Position numbers and translations under genes: made by a program. From positions 83,470,506 to 83,534,505 of the forward strand of contig NC_084790.1 in the NCBI RefSeq assembly GCF_028858725.1: 64,000 bases of DNA, written 5' to 3'. This DNA comes from Colius striatus. Taxonomy: Eukaryota; Chordata; Aves; Coliiformes; Coliidae. The stretch's first letter is position 1. Each line of letters starts with the position of its first letter. Under the pieces are notes generated by a model. It had not been told where the DNA came from, ran no database searches, and worked only from the letters and a program-made list of their open reading frames with translations. Below, piece by piece: positions 30,121-42,510 of the stretch.

Positions 30121-31280
30121 TGTGTTTTACTCTGTGAAGCATTCGATTGACAGTCCCAATCTTAGAAATTCTTTTGTGATGTTTTTCAGTCCTCGCCCGT
30201 CTTCCAGTTCCGGGGGATACTGCTTTATCGTAACAGGTTGTGCTCCTCCTTTGAGTTTAACAACAACCAATTCTGCATTTTTAGCCTTTCCTGGTACTCC
30301 TTAGGCCTGTACTGCTGGATATACCTGGTCTTTTAATTGGTGTCTAATTTCTTCTTTCCTAATTTGCAGTTCTACTGAAAATGTCAATGTGGTTTTCTTC
30401 CGGTACTTAAAAATCAATTTCTCCACCTTTCAATTTCATTTCAGCGTTCGATTGTTTGAGTTCATCTGTGGTAGTTTGAGCCTGGCTGGATGCCAGGTGC
30501 CCACCACACCGCTTTATCCCCCACCTCCTCAGCAAGCCAGGGAAGGGGAGAAAATAAGATGGGAGTCTCGTGGGTTGAGATAAAAGCAGTTTAATAAATA
30601 AGTAGCAAAGCCGCGCGCGCGGGAAGCAAAGCAGAAGCAGATAAGCTGTTACTCTCTACTTCCCATCAGCAGCGATGTCCGGCCACCTCCCGAGAAGCAG
30701 GGCTGCGGTACGCGTAGCGGTTGCTTTGGGAAGGCCAGAAATGAATCTCGCCTCCCCTTCCTGCTCCTCTCCCCCAGTTTATATTACTGAGCTGACGTCA
30801 TATGGTATGGAATATCTCCTTGGTCAGCCTGGGTCAGCTGTCCTGGCCATAGTCCCTCCCAAGATCATGCCCACCCACAGCTATTGGTGAAGGTGGGGGA
30901 AGGAATGCTGGAGGGACAGCCCTGATGTTGTGCAAACGGTAGTCATAATATTGATATCAACAGTAAGCACAGCACTGCAGGAGCTGCTGTGGAAAATCAC
31001 TACCGTCCCAGACCCACTACATCATCCCATTCTAAAAGTGCTCGAGGAGCTTCGGGCAGGTAGAGAAATTCATCAATCCCTACGCTCTTCCCACTTTTGC
31101 ATCTTAGTGGTTTCAAAAAGAAAGTTTTCTCGACCTGTCCGGTTGCTCCCACAATATCGATGTTTTGTGTACTTACGGGCAATAAAGTCCGATTTAGTGC
31201 TGAAAATCTGACACCTGTACCTACTAGAAGTTCTATGGGTTCCTCTTCTTTCTCGAGCTGAACTTTTGCCAAGGCTTCTG
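30121..31280 (-). pseudogene. ERV1 protease/RT remnant, unit 2, split by LTR
   Basis: Same as 731-1330, with LLVGTG in the protease loop. It is interrupted at 30467-31021 by a solo LTR. Confidence 0.7.
30467..31021 (+). mobile_element. Solo LTR, 555 bp, unit 2 only
   Basis: Starts TGTGGTAGTTTGAG and ends GACCCACTACA, with the 5-bp duplication TCATC at 30462-30466 and 31022-31026. Unit 1 has the empty site near 1075. It contains a GTGGGTTGAGATAAAAGCAG stretch typical of avian ERV LTRs and AATAAA near 30594. The insertion postdates the unit 1/unit 2 duplication, unless it was erased from unit 1. Confidence 0.92.
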
Positions 31281-32779
31281 CCAGGGAAGGTTCCCCTGCT
31301 CCCCATCAATAACCCCGTGAAGCAGCAATGTAGCATGTAGCAGCAAGTGGCAAGCATGCCTACTTCCCAGTAGTCAAATAAGCTTCAGATGAATTAGTGA
31401 AAGCGTTACCGGTACAGAGGAAAACATATTTACCAGGAACATCCACTCCTCACACATTCATGAGCTGACTGAATGCACAGGACATAATACACAACAAAAT
31501 ACCGACTACAACTAAGCTGCTGATGTATACATTACTTAGTACAAACAGACTAAATCCCTCCTGTCGATATAAGTGCTGCTGTGCTACAAGGGATCTTCTG
31601 TGTCATCAAGGGCAATCCCCTGCTGACAGAGACAACACATCACTCGATTCCTTTCAAAAGCCAACCAAGCTCCATCATAGAAAGGGGGGTTTTGATTGCT
31701 CAAATTTTCAGGAACCTTCCTCTCGCATCACCTTTATGTTTGTGGACTGCTTATCTCCATTTATTTCTGTTCCAACACCGGCCTATAGCTTTGTCTCAGC
31801 ACTGTCTCTTGCCCGAATCACCTTACCACCAGCTCAACCTACTCCTACACAGCCAGTCACGCCACACAAACTTCAGTCCCTTCGCAGAAAACAGGTTCTT
31901 CGGGACTCCCATCATCCATCCTCCGTGGCCCTTCTCCGCAACTTTTGTCACCAACTTCATTTTTCACTTGAACAAGGGGTGACTCAGGACTGAAAACAGT
32001 ATTGCACAGTAGGTTTCATCGCTGCCTTTTAAAATAGCACTGCTGTCCTCTGCTTGAAATAGAGCTCCTGAATCATGTACCATTTGCTCTTCCTGCAGGT
32101 GCAGCAATGTGTCCTCCATAAGCCACTGTAGCCAACCATTAGTTCTCTGAGGAATTGAATAAGACAGCGTCGGTGTGGAAGACTTGGAAGAGAAATGAAC
32201 AAGCGAATTTTTTAAACGCTCATCACGTCACACAAGGAACATCAGAATTCCTGCAACATTGACTTTGCATGTGATATCTCAAGATTGGGACTAAGCATAT
32301 GCTGCCTAAGAAGGATGGAAGTCACAGCCTCCAAGAAAAGAAAATCAGCTAACTTTATATTAAAACCAAACAAAAGCTACACCAGGAGTCTGAAGGCGCT
32401 AAACCCATAGTATGTTTACACACTTTAAATGCCTTCCGTGCAAGTTGCCTTTTTCCGGACACAGCACTAGAATACCATGCAAGATTTAGACCTCACTTAC
32501 AACACCCTAACAGGATTAATGAAAAAAACCCCAACACTACAACCCTGTTTTAATGCACAAACTCCTTATTGTCATTTTTAGTTGACAAATATACATTTCA
32601 TAGCAAAACAACATCAGAGGAACAGCTGGATGGCACTTTTAAGCTCAAATGAACCAGCATCAAGCACTGGCAAGTCATCTCTCTGATTGCTTTTGAATGG
32701 CAGCACATGCACATTTGCTCTGTGCCGTAAACTTGCACAATTATTTCTCTGTCGTCACTCAATTCGGACAGTGAGCCCT
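31281..32779. other. S1 unassigned sequence, unit 2
   Basis: Copy of 1331-2829. A C-to-T change near 32213 introduces a stop in one + strand frame that stays open in units 1 and 3, which argues against that frame being a gene. Confidence 0.3.
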
Positions 32780-33195
32780 TGCGCATCTATCCCTCTTGAG
32801 CTGAGGAGTCCAGAACTGGGCACAGGACTCCAGATGAGGCCTCACCAGGGCAGAGGAGAGGGGGAGGAGAACCTCCCTTGAGGTTGTCTTGTTGGCTACA
32901 CTCTTCTTGATGCATCCCAGGATGCCATTGGCCTTCTTGGCCACGAGGGCACCTTGCTGGCTCATGGTTAGTTTATTGTCCACCAGCACTCCCAGGTCTC
33001 TCTCTGCAGAGCTGCTCTCCAGCAGCTCAACCCCCAGTCTCTCCAGCTGCATGGGGTTGTTCCTTCCCAGGTGCAGGACTCTGCACTTGGCGGCTGAATG
33101 GCAGCACAGCCTCTGGGGAATCAGCCAGTCCTCGCAGTTTGGTGCCATCAGGGAACCTGCTGAGGGTACACTCTGTCCCCAAGTCCACGTGGTTC
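32780..33195 (-). mobile_element. CR1 RT fragment, unit 2 S1
   Basis: Copy of 2830-3245, with the same truncations. 33196-33431 shows nothing identifiable. Confidence 0.85.
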
Positions 33196-33431
33196 TATAA
33201 AAGCTCTACAAAACTATTAAGTAATGAGCTCAGACTAAGAAATATTATTGCTCTGCACTTAGGCAATTTCTGTTGCTGAAAGCTCTTCAAGTTCAGCCTT
33301 TCGTGACGCCGAAACCGCTGCCACAGCACAGGTGACAGGAGAGCAAAGCAGTACAACTTGTGGAAAACTCCAATTTTAACTACCTTTAAGTGGAACAATC
33401 CTCTGGGAAAAGGAAAGGAGGTCCCTACAGA

Positions 33432-33878
33432 CTGTTGACGACAACTTCCTGTCGCAGACGATCGAGGAACCAACAAGGAGGGTGTGCTGCTGGACCTGGT
33501 ACTGACAAATAGAGAGGGCCTGATGGTAGAAGGGCCAGCGAGAGCTGGTCAATCTTCAAGCACCACTTCCTCCAAGCCCAGGATCAGTGTGTCCCAATGC
33601 ACAAGAAAGGAGGAAAAGGAGGTAGGAGGCCTCCATGGATGAGCAAGGATCTGCTGGGACAACTCAGATTTCACTGTTCAGGTGAGGGAGCCCTGGCACA
33701 GGCAGCCCGGAGGGGTTGTGGAGTCTCCTTCCTTGGAGGTCTTCAAGACCCGCCTGGACATGTTCCTATGTGACCTGATCTAGGTGAACCTGCTTCTGCA
33801 GGGAGGGTTGGACTAGATGGTCTCTAAAGATCCCTTCCAGCCCCTACCATTCTATGATTCTATGATTCTAATAACAGA
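33432..33878 (+). mobile_element. CR1 with ATTCTATG tail, unit 2 S1
   Basis: Copy of 3482-3928, with the same internal deletion. Confidence 0.88.
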
Positions 33879-35149
33879 GGAATTGTTATTGCTGTGATCA
33901 AAGAAAACAACAGGGACGTTTAATTCATCGTGCACAGTGGCTCGGCCGGGATGACAGATGAACTATTGGATCAGCCAAAGAAGATGTCTACGAACGAGAG
34001 AGCCGCAACTTCTCAAGAGACCTGAACCAAACCCCTGATGAAGACAAAGAGACCCTCCATCTTTAAAGCCTGAATGCTATATTAAAAGTATCCTGTAGGT
34101 AAACTGAAGGCCACCTCTAGCAGAGGCGCGTAGGGAGAGATGGCAGCTCCATGAAACATTAATGAGGAAACCAAGTCTGCCATAGGTTGCCTTTTCCTCT
34201 AGAGGGAAGAGATGAAGAGCCACGTGAGTTAGACAAAAGACAGAAGATAAAGCTGAACTAGCTCAGGTGACTCCAATCCTATTAACTATTCCGAAGAATC
34301 CCTCACAGTCCCACCCTCAATGTTATGCTTGCCACCAAGCTTAGACACCAGTGAGATGAACTCTCAGCACCTTTTACAAAGGTCTGACTAGTTCCATTCT
34401 TACCCAATAAAGACTGTAAATGGTGAAGTATGGTCCTGCCCTGGGCAGTCCAGAATAGCAAACACCTGCCATGCCAGTTGAGGTGTGAGCAATCAGCCTT
34501 TCTGGAACTTGCTATTACTCATAGAAGGTCCGTAATATGAATCACACTGGCCATGGGGAAAAAGCCTCTTTTTTCCTCAAATGAGAACGTCCACAATGCT
34601 TGTGAGAAATCGCCCACCTTCTAAGGACTTTGCTAGAGACTGCAAGTTACACCCTATAGACTATCCACTCTGTAGAGACTACAAGTTACTGCAGTGGGCT
34701 GGGGTTTGCATTGCTATGTTGTGCCACACAAGTGGTCACAGATCCAGACAGAAAAGCAAAAAGATCCAATTACAAATCAGCAAACACGGGACTTTCAGAG
34801 CCAAACCTTTCTTGCCGTGTCTTGCAGGCGCACATCACACCCCCCAGCCCCCCCAGCCAAAAGTTGATATGGCAACTTCACATCTGCACACAGTTAAGAT
34901 CACGTGGACACTTTTGGCTTTAAAATTCATAGGAAGATGTTCTCGAACTGCAATTTGTAGCAGCGGTACGCAGGGCTCGGGAGAGATGTCTCGCTTTCTG
35001 GCCACACAAATGACAGTTCCGTGCCTCAAGCTGCTGAGAGATGGAAGGGCTGATGCTGAGATCCTTTCCACGTGCAAATGCTTTCAGCAGTTCTCGTGAT
35101 CCTAGTGCCACGGAGAAAGTTTTGGCTGAGAGGCCGTTCTTTCAGGCTC
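33879..35149. other. S1 sequence without identified genes, unit 2
   Basis: Copy of 3929-5199. No domain or RNA gene is seen. Confidence 0.3.
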
Positions 35150-35850
35150 CTGGCCTCGCCGTCAGCGCCCCGGTAGGCAGGCGAGACCGATGGGGGCGTG
35201 TGCGCGTCCCCGGCGGGGGGCGTAACCTCTTTTGCCCTTCCTCCCACCCCGCAGCCGCGGCCGCGGCCGCACCCGCGAGGTGCGCTGGGAGAGGTAGTTC
35301 TCTGTCCGCTGGCTCGGCCGGCCGGCAGCAGGCGGGACGAGCGAGGCGGCCCGGCGGGAGCGGTAGTTCCGCGGGAGGGCAGGCTCCGGGCCGGCCGGCC
35401 CGCGCGGGACTACAGCTCCCAGCATGCCCCGCTCTCCCGCGGGAGCGGCGGGGCGAAGCCGGCGCGAGCAGCCAATGGGCGGCGGGCGCTGGGGGGCCGG
35501 CGCGGGGCGCTCTGGGAGTGGCGGTTGTTTCAAGATGGCGGAGGCGGCCGCTGGGCCCGGCCGAGGCGTTCGCTGGAGCCGGGACAGTATCCTTCCGTGC
35601 GGCCAGGGCAGGTCGGGCCGGGCCGTTCCAGGCGCGGCCGGGCGGCCGCCTCTCGGCGCGGGGGGTTCCGGGCGAGGGCCGAGGCCAGCGGTGGTGTGGC
35701 GGAGAGAGAGGCAGGAGAGCGGTGAGCTGGGGCGGGGGCCGGGAGGCCTGTCAGGAAAGGCGGCGGGGCAGCTGCGTTGGGGTTGTGGTGCGCGGAAGGC
35801 TGGAGCTGGTGCGAGGCTGTGGGACGGGTTAGGTTTAGTGGCCGTGGGAC
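35150..35850 (+). promoter_or_regulatory. CpG island, unit 2
   Basis: Copy of 5200-5900: ZNF143-like sites at 35279-35300 (-), 35348-35370 (-) and 35409-35428 (+), and CCAAT at 35472-35476. The CpG content is kept, with only single-base differences (for example GTCCCCGGCG for GTCCGCGGCG near 35209). Confidence 0.75.
35535..35721 (+). CDS. Candidate first exon, unit 2 copy
   Basis: Identical in structure to 5585-5771: YY1-like ATG context, 62-codon frame and GTGAGC donor. The same doubts apply. Confidence 0.4.
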
Positions 35851-35874
35851 GGGAGATTGGAGGGCTCCGTCCTG

Positions 35875-36495
35875 AGAGCCTTTCGGTGTTGTACCTTTCC
35901 TTAGTTTGTGAACGATGCTGATTTTTAACAAAGCGTTTAATATCTAGGCCACTTAAGAAGTTAAGCCACAATCCCCTGAGGCCCGGGCCCGCCCCGGTTC
36001 CTGTACGACGCTGCCGGCTGGTGACAGCACTCCCTCTCCACTTGGGGCTTTCCTGCCACGGCACCACGGCCGTCCCAGGCGCCGAGTCCCGCCTCTGGCT
36101 GCTGCATCCGACCGCTCCCCCGGTGAAAACGGACGGCAGCCTTGGCTGTGTCGTCATCTCCGCTGCCCCGGCGCTACTGTCAGCACCCGGCACTGCCGCC
36201 TGCACCCCGGTATCGCTGCTTGCACCCCGGCTCTGCCACCCGCTGCCTGCCATTGCCACCCACCTCCCGCGTGGCTGCCCATCCCCCGCTACTGCTGGCA
36301 CCCCCTGACATCGCTGCTTGGCTCAAGGCTGTCCCCACACAGCAGCAGCAGCAGCAGCCATGCTAGCGGCTCTTATAGTACGCACCGCAGCACCCACAGC
36401 ACATGACATGAGATTGACCCACAGCCTTATTGTGTGGTGCCAGGCGGCGGCTGCTGCAGGCGCAGCCGGGACAGGGCTCACGGCTTGGCACACAT
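35875..36495 (+). repeat. Direct repeat of arm R left flank, unit 2
   Basis: Copy of 5925-6545, including the same 53-bp deletion and the CAG tract. The relic of the speriolin-like 3' UTR lies at 36390-36495 on the - strand. Confidence 0.85.
36390..36495 (-). pseudogene. Relic of speriolin-like 3' UTR, unit 2
   Basis: Same as 6440-6545: 3' UTR and degraded poly(A) signal only. Confidence 0.8.
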
Positions 36496-36675
36496 ATCCT
36501 GCCTGACAAAAAGCCTGATGGCAAAACTTATCGATGAGTGCAGGATTTACGGGCAATAAATCAGGTAGTCGAAGACTTATATGTGTACAACTTTCTTGTC
36601 TTATGAATGCAGAAGTCTGGAGCCATGCGCTTTTGTCATGTGACAAGTCAAAGTTGTTGGAGTTCATAGCTGGTG
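36496..36675 (+). pseudogene. ERV1 RT fragment, unit 2
   Basis: Copy of 6546-6725 with the KKPDGKTYR and VQDLRAIN motifs around an in-frame stop. Confidence 0.75.
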
Positions 36676-37528
36676 CTGTTCAACGCTGTAATGGTATGGA
36701 TGGCTTCCAACTCTAACAAATGGCTTGGTTTCTTTCTTTTAGTTCCATGTGACCCTGCGGCACACCAAGGGCAGAAAAGAAGCCAAAACCTCTCTCCTCC
36801 TGAAACTAAGGGAAGCTCTTTTGGAAGCTGAAGACGTCTCTCACTGCGGGGTTCTCCTCCAGGTAGTCCCTCAAGGACTCTGAGTGGCGGCACCGGAATT
36901 CCCCTACAGCTGAATCCATTCCGGAGCTCTTGTGCCACATATCCAGAAGGTAGGTTCTAACGCTACAAGTCCATTTTGCCTCGTAAGAGAAGAGAGGCCA
37001 CCCATTGGGGAAAACACTGCACAGAGTAGCCTTCCGTCGTCGTGTTAGGATGGGGAGATGGCTCTCGGGTCAGAGAGTACTGACAAGTACTCCTCGCAGC
37101 ACAGCGAGGGTTGGGCCAATTCCCTTTTTGTTGGTTGGAGCACAACAGACCTTGTGGAGCTTCGGTTGGACCAATATTTCCTGCTTTTCATAGCTTGGCT
37201 GCATTTTGCTTGGAGTCTTTGGTAAACTCTGCGAAGCTCATGCGCGTGCTCACTGTTCTCGTGCCACGGTCCCGCAAGCGACCGCTAGCTTGATTCCCAT
37301 CTCCCAGAGCAAGCAGGTTTTGGCATCGCTCTGCCCACTCCATAGGCACAGCTTTCCAGGGAAACCCTGTTCCTCCTGAGGTAATGGGGGAGCAAAGCCA
37401 GTAACTTGCCGATTGTTCTCCCAGTTCCGCTCATTAGGCCGGCAAGCAGTCCAAGGAGGAAAATGCACCTTTTCAGCCACATAATCCTTTGGGATCTTAC
37501 GAATTCCAGCTCTCTTGTAATTGTTCAA
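36676..37528 (-). pseudogene. ERV1 env remnant (arm L2)
   Basis: Copy of 6726-7580 with an additional 2-bp loss near 37065 that shortens the longest - strand frame. Confidence 0.6.
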
Positions 37529-38281
37529 GGGTGTTTAGTAAGTTTTCGGGTAAGTGGTGATTTTTGTTCGACTGTGCACGGGGCTGTAGCTCTCTGAACT
37601 CTAGAATAATGTTGCCAAGATCCTTTTTCAGCCACTCTCAGGGCAGTGGAAGTAGTCAACAAGACCCGGAAAGGTCCCTGCCACTTAGCTCTCAGGGCTT
37701 TGTCCTTCCATGTCTTGACGTAAACCCACTCTCCTGGTTGAAATGGATGTGCCGGAACGCCTAGTCCACTTGGTTGAGGTGGGGTCACGTGGTTGTGGAG
37801 CTCCTGGAAGGTCTTGCCCAAAGCCAGCAGATTGAAACGAGCTTACACAATTTCTTCCTGGTTGTACTGGTACTCTTAGCAAAGCTTTTGGTAAAGCTTG
37901 TAACCGAGAGAAGGAGGTTTCTTGGTGTATTTGATTCCACTGTAACTTAAGGCTCTGGTTCACGCCTTCTACTTTTCCACTAGCTTAAGGTCTGTTGGGC
38001 GTATGTAAATCCCACTTGGCTCCCAGATGCGCTCCCACCTTCTTAACGTCTTCTGCAACAAAACAAGGGCCTCTGTCTGAAAACATTCCTGCTGGTACAG
38101 CAAAGCAGGGTACGCTGTGATTTAGGACTTGTTTGACTGCTTCCCGTGCCACATCGGTGCCACAGGGCCATCCATTACATGTGTCTACCAGGTCGAGGAG
38201 ATACTGAGAGGCTCCCTTTCTCAGCAGCTCGGTGAAGTCTATTTGCCAGTATTCCCCTGAGGTCATCCCTGGTTTTGTCAC
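37525..38281 (-). pseudogene. ERV1 integrase remnant (arm L2)
   Basis: Copy of 7577-8333. An additional nonsense codon lies just before the SGKVEG motif (near 37984); arm L1 does not have it. 38282-39003 is the decayed upstream pol. Confidence 0.82.
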
Positions 38282-39003
38282 CCCTGCGATGATGCTCTCA
38301 CCTGTGTTAGGTCACTTTTCAACTCCTGGCTGGACCCCTTGGCGGGGTCCTCTCTTATTAGACCTATTTCTTATGATTTATTTTGAGGCCTAGTCGCCTC
38401 TGAGGGGTTGTTGCCCAGCCATCTTTTTGTTCCTTTGCTGCCAAATCACCGATACATTTTCTACCACCTTCTTCATAAGGCAGGATCGGGCCCAGTATCC
38501 TCAGTGTCTTTTCAGGGATCAAGGCCAGACCTTCAGATTTGGCCGCTGCTTCTGCTGTTTTGTCAGTTCTTTGGTTGGAAGGCTAGGAACTCAGTCTTTG
38601 TGCAGAGGTATTTGAGGGGAGCGCCTGTGCCTGTCCTCTTTACTCTGTTCTCTACAAAACTCTGTCCATCAGCATGCATTCCCAGCCTGCATCCAATAGT
38701 GGTTGTCCCTTAAAATCCTTTCTGCTGGAATAGACTTTGGCCATTTGTCTTTCAACAGCTGGAGGGGATAAGCACAACAAACGCGTACTTGGTGTACAGC
38801 TGATGGCTCTTGGCCCTCTCTAATGACTGGGGGTCTGCCAGGGAGTTTTTCTGATCTTGAAGGCAGGCACATTCTCCACACGGAATTTCTGCATCTGTGC
38901 TTCAAACAGCCGTGCTCTCAAAGTGGAGGTTGAAATAGTTGTGCTGTTCACTCCATACCTTGCTGAAGTGCAAGACCTTAAAACTTTAGGGGCTGCTTAA
39001 AGC

Positions 39004-39798
39004 CCAGTACTGCTCAGCGCAGTTGTCTTGCCTGTATCTCCCAGGTCCGTAGGAAAGCACTGTGGCAAGGCACAAAAGCAAGGCTTGGGGCGCAGGGGCT
39101 GGAAAGCTTTCCCGTGGAAAGGGACCTGGGAGTGTTAACCAGCAGCCGGCTGAACATCAGCCAGCAGCGTGCCCAGCTAGCTAAGAAGGACAAGGGCATC
39201 CTGGCCTGTATCAGGAACAGTGTGGTCTGCAGGGCCAGGGAGGTGATTGTTCCCCTGTACTGGGCACTGGTGAGGCTCAACCTTGAGTGCCGTGTCGAGT
39301 TTTGGGCCTCTCAGTGCAAGAAGGATCGCAGGGGCCGGAGCGTGTCCAGAGCCGGGCAGCAGCGCTGGGGAATGGCCTGGAGAACAGGTTGTGTGAATAG
39401 CAGCTGAGGGAGCTGGGGGCGTTTAGCCTAGAGGAGACACGACCACCCTCTACATGTAGCTAAAGGGGAGTTGTAGGGAGGAGGGAGTTGATCTTTTCTC
39501 TGCGGTAGTGAGTGAAAGAACACGAGGAAATGGGTTTGGGTCGCAGCAGGGGGGCTTTAGGTTGGACATTAGGAAGAACTTTTTCACCAAGAGGGTGGTT
39601 AAACATTGTAATGGACTGCCCAGGGAGGCAGGAGCGGTGCAGTCACCGTCCCTAGGGATATTGAAAAGACATCTAGATGAAGGACGGAGGGATATGGTTT
39701 AGTTTAGGGATGGGCTTGGCAGTGTCAGCTTAGTGCTTGGACTCGACGATCTTCAAGGTCCTGTCCACCCGTAACGATTTTGTGATTTCTCAAAAAAT
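39004..39798 (+). mobile_element. CR1 RT/3' fragment (arm L2)
   Basis: Copy of 9056-9850, with the [17 protein letters not shown] motif. Confidence 0.87.
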
Positions 39799-39932
39799 TT
39801 CACTGGGACTGTCTGGCACACGCAGAAGAAAAATTCATGTGCTGGTTTGTAATATACATGGAACAAATGTTTCTCTTAACTCGCCCACAAACTCAACTGT
39901 GGCCACAGTGCAAACAAGTGACAATGAAAACA

Positions 39933-40333
39933 AGTGAGAGACCTGGGGATGTTCAGCCTGGAGATGAAGAGGGTGGGGAGAGACACAATCACGCCCTGCA
40001 ACTCCCTGACAGGAGGCTGTAGTGAGGTTAGGGGTGGGAGTCGGCGTCTTCTCCCCAGTCACGAATGACAGGACAAGTGGAAGTGGCCTCGGGTTGCTCC
40101 AGGGGAGGCTTAGCTGGGAAATGAGGAAGAACTTTGCCCCCAAGAGGCTTGTTGGACTGGCGTGGGCTGCCGAGGCAGGTGGGGGAGTTCCCATCCCTGG
40201 AGGGATGCCAAACCAGTAGAGCTGAGGTGCTCAGGGAAATGGTTCAGTGGCAGGCTTGTCAGTGTGAGGTGAAGGCTTGGACCCGATGAGCTTGAGGGGC
40301 TTTTCCAACCAAAATGATTCAATGACTCTGTGA
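39933..40333 (+). mobile_element. CR1 3' fragment (arm L2)
   Basis: Copy of 9985-10385, abutting the 5' flank of the long-form gene. The gene leader with CRE-like site and upstream frame follows at 40334-40609. Confidence 0.8.
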
Positions 40334-40609
40334 GAGCAGCTGCCGCTGGGACACGGGACACGAAGATGCTGGGAAGGCCAAGACGCTGCACGAGAGGCGG
40401 TTCAGCCTTCCCATCCTCTGGCCTCCCCTTGCCTGTGGTGCCCCGAGACGGGCCCCGTGGCACTGCAGAGCCGTGTGCCGGGTCCGAGCACCATGGAGGA
40501 CCCAGTCCCTTTGTGACATCACCTCGGACCACACCCCACCTGCTGCTGATATCCTGCGCCCAAGGCAGTGGCCTTGCCAGAGGCTCAGGAGCCAGCACCG
40601 GGACCGGAC

Positions 40610-42438
40610 ATGGAGCCGGGACCCAGCAGGCACCTGCCTCGCAACGAGACATTGATCTTCAACCAGCTTGATCAGCTGGAACGCCAAATACTGGCGCTCT
40701 GGGCTGAGAAGCAAGAGCTGGAGTGGGAATTGGAGCGGCAGGACCAACAGCAGCTCCAGCGCAGCTACCAGGGTGCGGCAGATGGCGTGGGGCCCAGCTC
40801 AGCACCCCCCTATGTGTCTGTGCCCCACGGAGCCCCGGGACCCTTTCCCTTCCCCAACTCTGGTGAGAGCATGCACGGACCTGCAGTGCCCTTGCCAGAG
40901 GCACAGGAGCCAGCACCAGGAGCACCCATGGAGCCAGGTCCCAGCGGGTACTTGCCTGGCATCAGGCCCGGACTCTTCACGGTCCTTCATCAGCTGAGAG
41001 CTATGACAAATCTGCTGTGGAACAGGAACCAGGAGCTGAGGCGGGAATTGGAGCGGCGGAACCAACAGCCGTTCCAGCACGGCTACCGCGGCACAGGGCC
41101 CAGCTCAGCACCCGCCTACGTGTCTGTGCCACACAGAACCCCAGGACCCTTCCCTTTCCCCAGCTCTGCTGAGAGCGTGAACAGACCTGCAGTACCCTTG
41201 CAGGAGGCACAGGAGCCAGTGCCAGGAGCACCCATGGAGCCGGGTCCCAGCAGGCGCTGGCCTTGCGTCAGGCCCTGTTTCTACACTTACCTTGAACAAC
41301 TCAGAGCCATGACCAGGCTGCTGTGGAATAGGAACCGAGAGTTGAGGCGGGAATTGGAGCGGCGGAACCAACAGCCGTTCCAGCACGGCTACCGTGGCGC
41401 AAGGCCCAGCTCAGCACCCCCCTATGTGTCTGTGCCACACAGAGCCCCAGGACCCTTCTCTTTCCCCAGCTCTGCTGAGAACGCAGGCAGCTCTGTAGCG
41501 GCCTCGGGCCTGTGGGTGCGGCAGCTGCCAACATCCACACCTTGTCCTGTTGCCAGCCCATTGGACTGGGGGCTGACACTGACAGACCAGAGCTGGAACT
41601 CCAGAACCCTCTCTAGGGAGCCGAGCTTCAGCCGGCGAGGTGAGTGCCGGGGGGGGGGGGGGGGGTGGCGGAATCATGGGAGAGAACATCGGGGCGCCCT
41701 GTACCAGGGGCACGTGGGAGAGCTGGGGAGCAACCTTTGGAAGCCTGTGCACAGGGAAGGCTGGCATGGCGGCCTCTGGAAGCCCCTGGCAGGTGTCGGG
41801 GGAGGAACGGAGGGAAAACACTGGTTTGGGGATGAGTGCCTGACGCTGCTGGTTCCCGCAGAGAGCTGGCAGCCGAGATGGCAGCGGCTGCTGGGCGAGA
41901 TCGCCTTCCAGCTTGACCGCCGAATCGTCCACAGCGTCTTCCCCAACGCGGATCGCTACCGCGGCTTCAGTGCCGCCACCATCCCCGAGGGAATCGTGGA
42001 GGTAGGCTGGTGCTGCGAGCCGGGGAGCCGGGCACAGTGCCCGCAGCCACGGCCCGGTGCGCCCTGGTCCCCCTTGTGCTCGGTCACCCGCGGGTGCCGG
42101 TACTGACCGTACCCTCTCTGCCACAGATGGTCGAGGAGACGGAGCGGGGAGCTAGCCGTGATCTGAGCGTGGCCGCAATCTGGAACTATGAGTTTGTGAT
42201 GAGGCGACTGTGGGCACTGGGCTACGTCCCCGAGGTGCACTTGCCCGCAATCGAGGCCTTCATCAACACCTACGGCCGCCTGGAGCGGTCGTACTGGTTC
42301 CCGGCCGAGCCAAACGTGGCCTTCCTGCGCCACGTGGTCAGCCAGGAGGTGCCGCCGGATCTGCGGCCCAACGCCATGGTGCTGCTCGAGTGCCTGCTGC
42401 AGCTGGCACAGGAGTACGGGCAGCCCCTCTTCTACTGA
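40610..42438 (+). CDS. SPATC1L-like: Speriolin-like protein, long form (L2)
   Basis: Exons 40610-41639, 41862-42001 and 42127-42438; 493 aa, identical in predicted sequence to L1 (a CCA/CCG change near exon 1's end is silent). It has three N-terminal modules and the speriolin C-terminal domain as in L1. Intron 1 is 222 bp here because of a shorter G run (17 against 21). It is a multiple of three and has no in-frame stop, so an intron-retaining transcript would stay in frame; in L1 it would not. Confidence 0.85.
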
Positions 42439-42504
42439 GCGGCTGTGCCAAGACATGAGCCCTGTCCCGGCTGCGCCTGCAGCAGCCGCCGCCTGGTGCC
42501 ACGC

Positions 42505-42510
42505 AATAAA
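42505..42510 (+). terminator. Poly(A) signal AATAAA of gene L2
   Basis: Same position as in L1, 67 bp after the stop codon. 42544-43103 is the S2 left flank, a copy of 12600-13159 with no gene. Confidence 0.85.
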
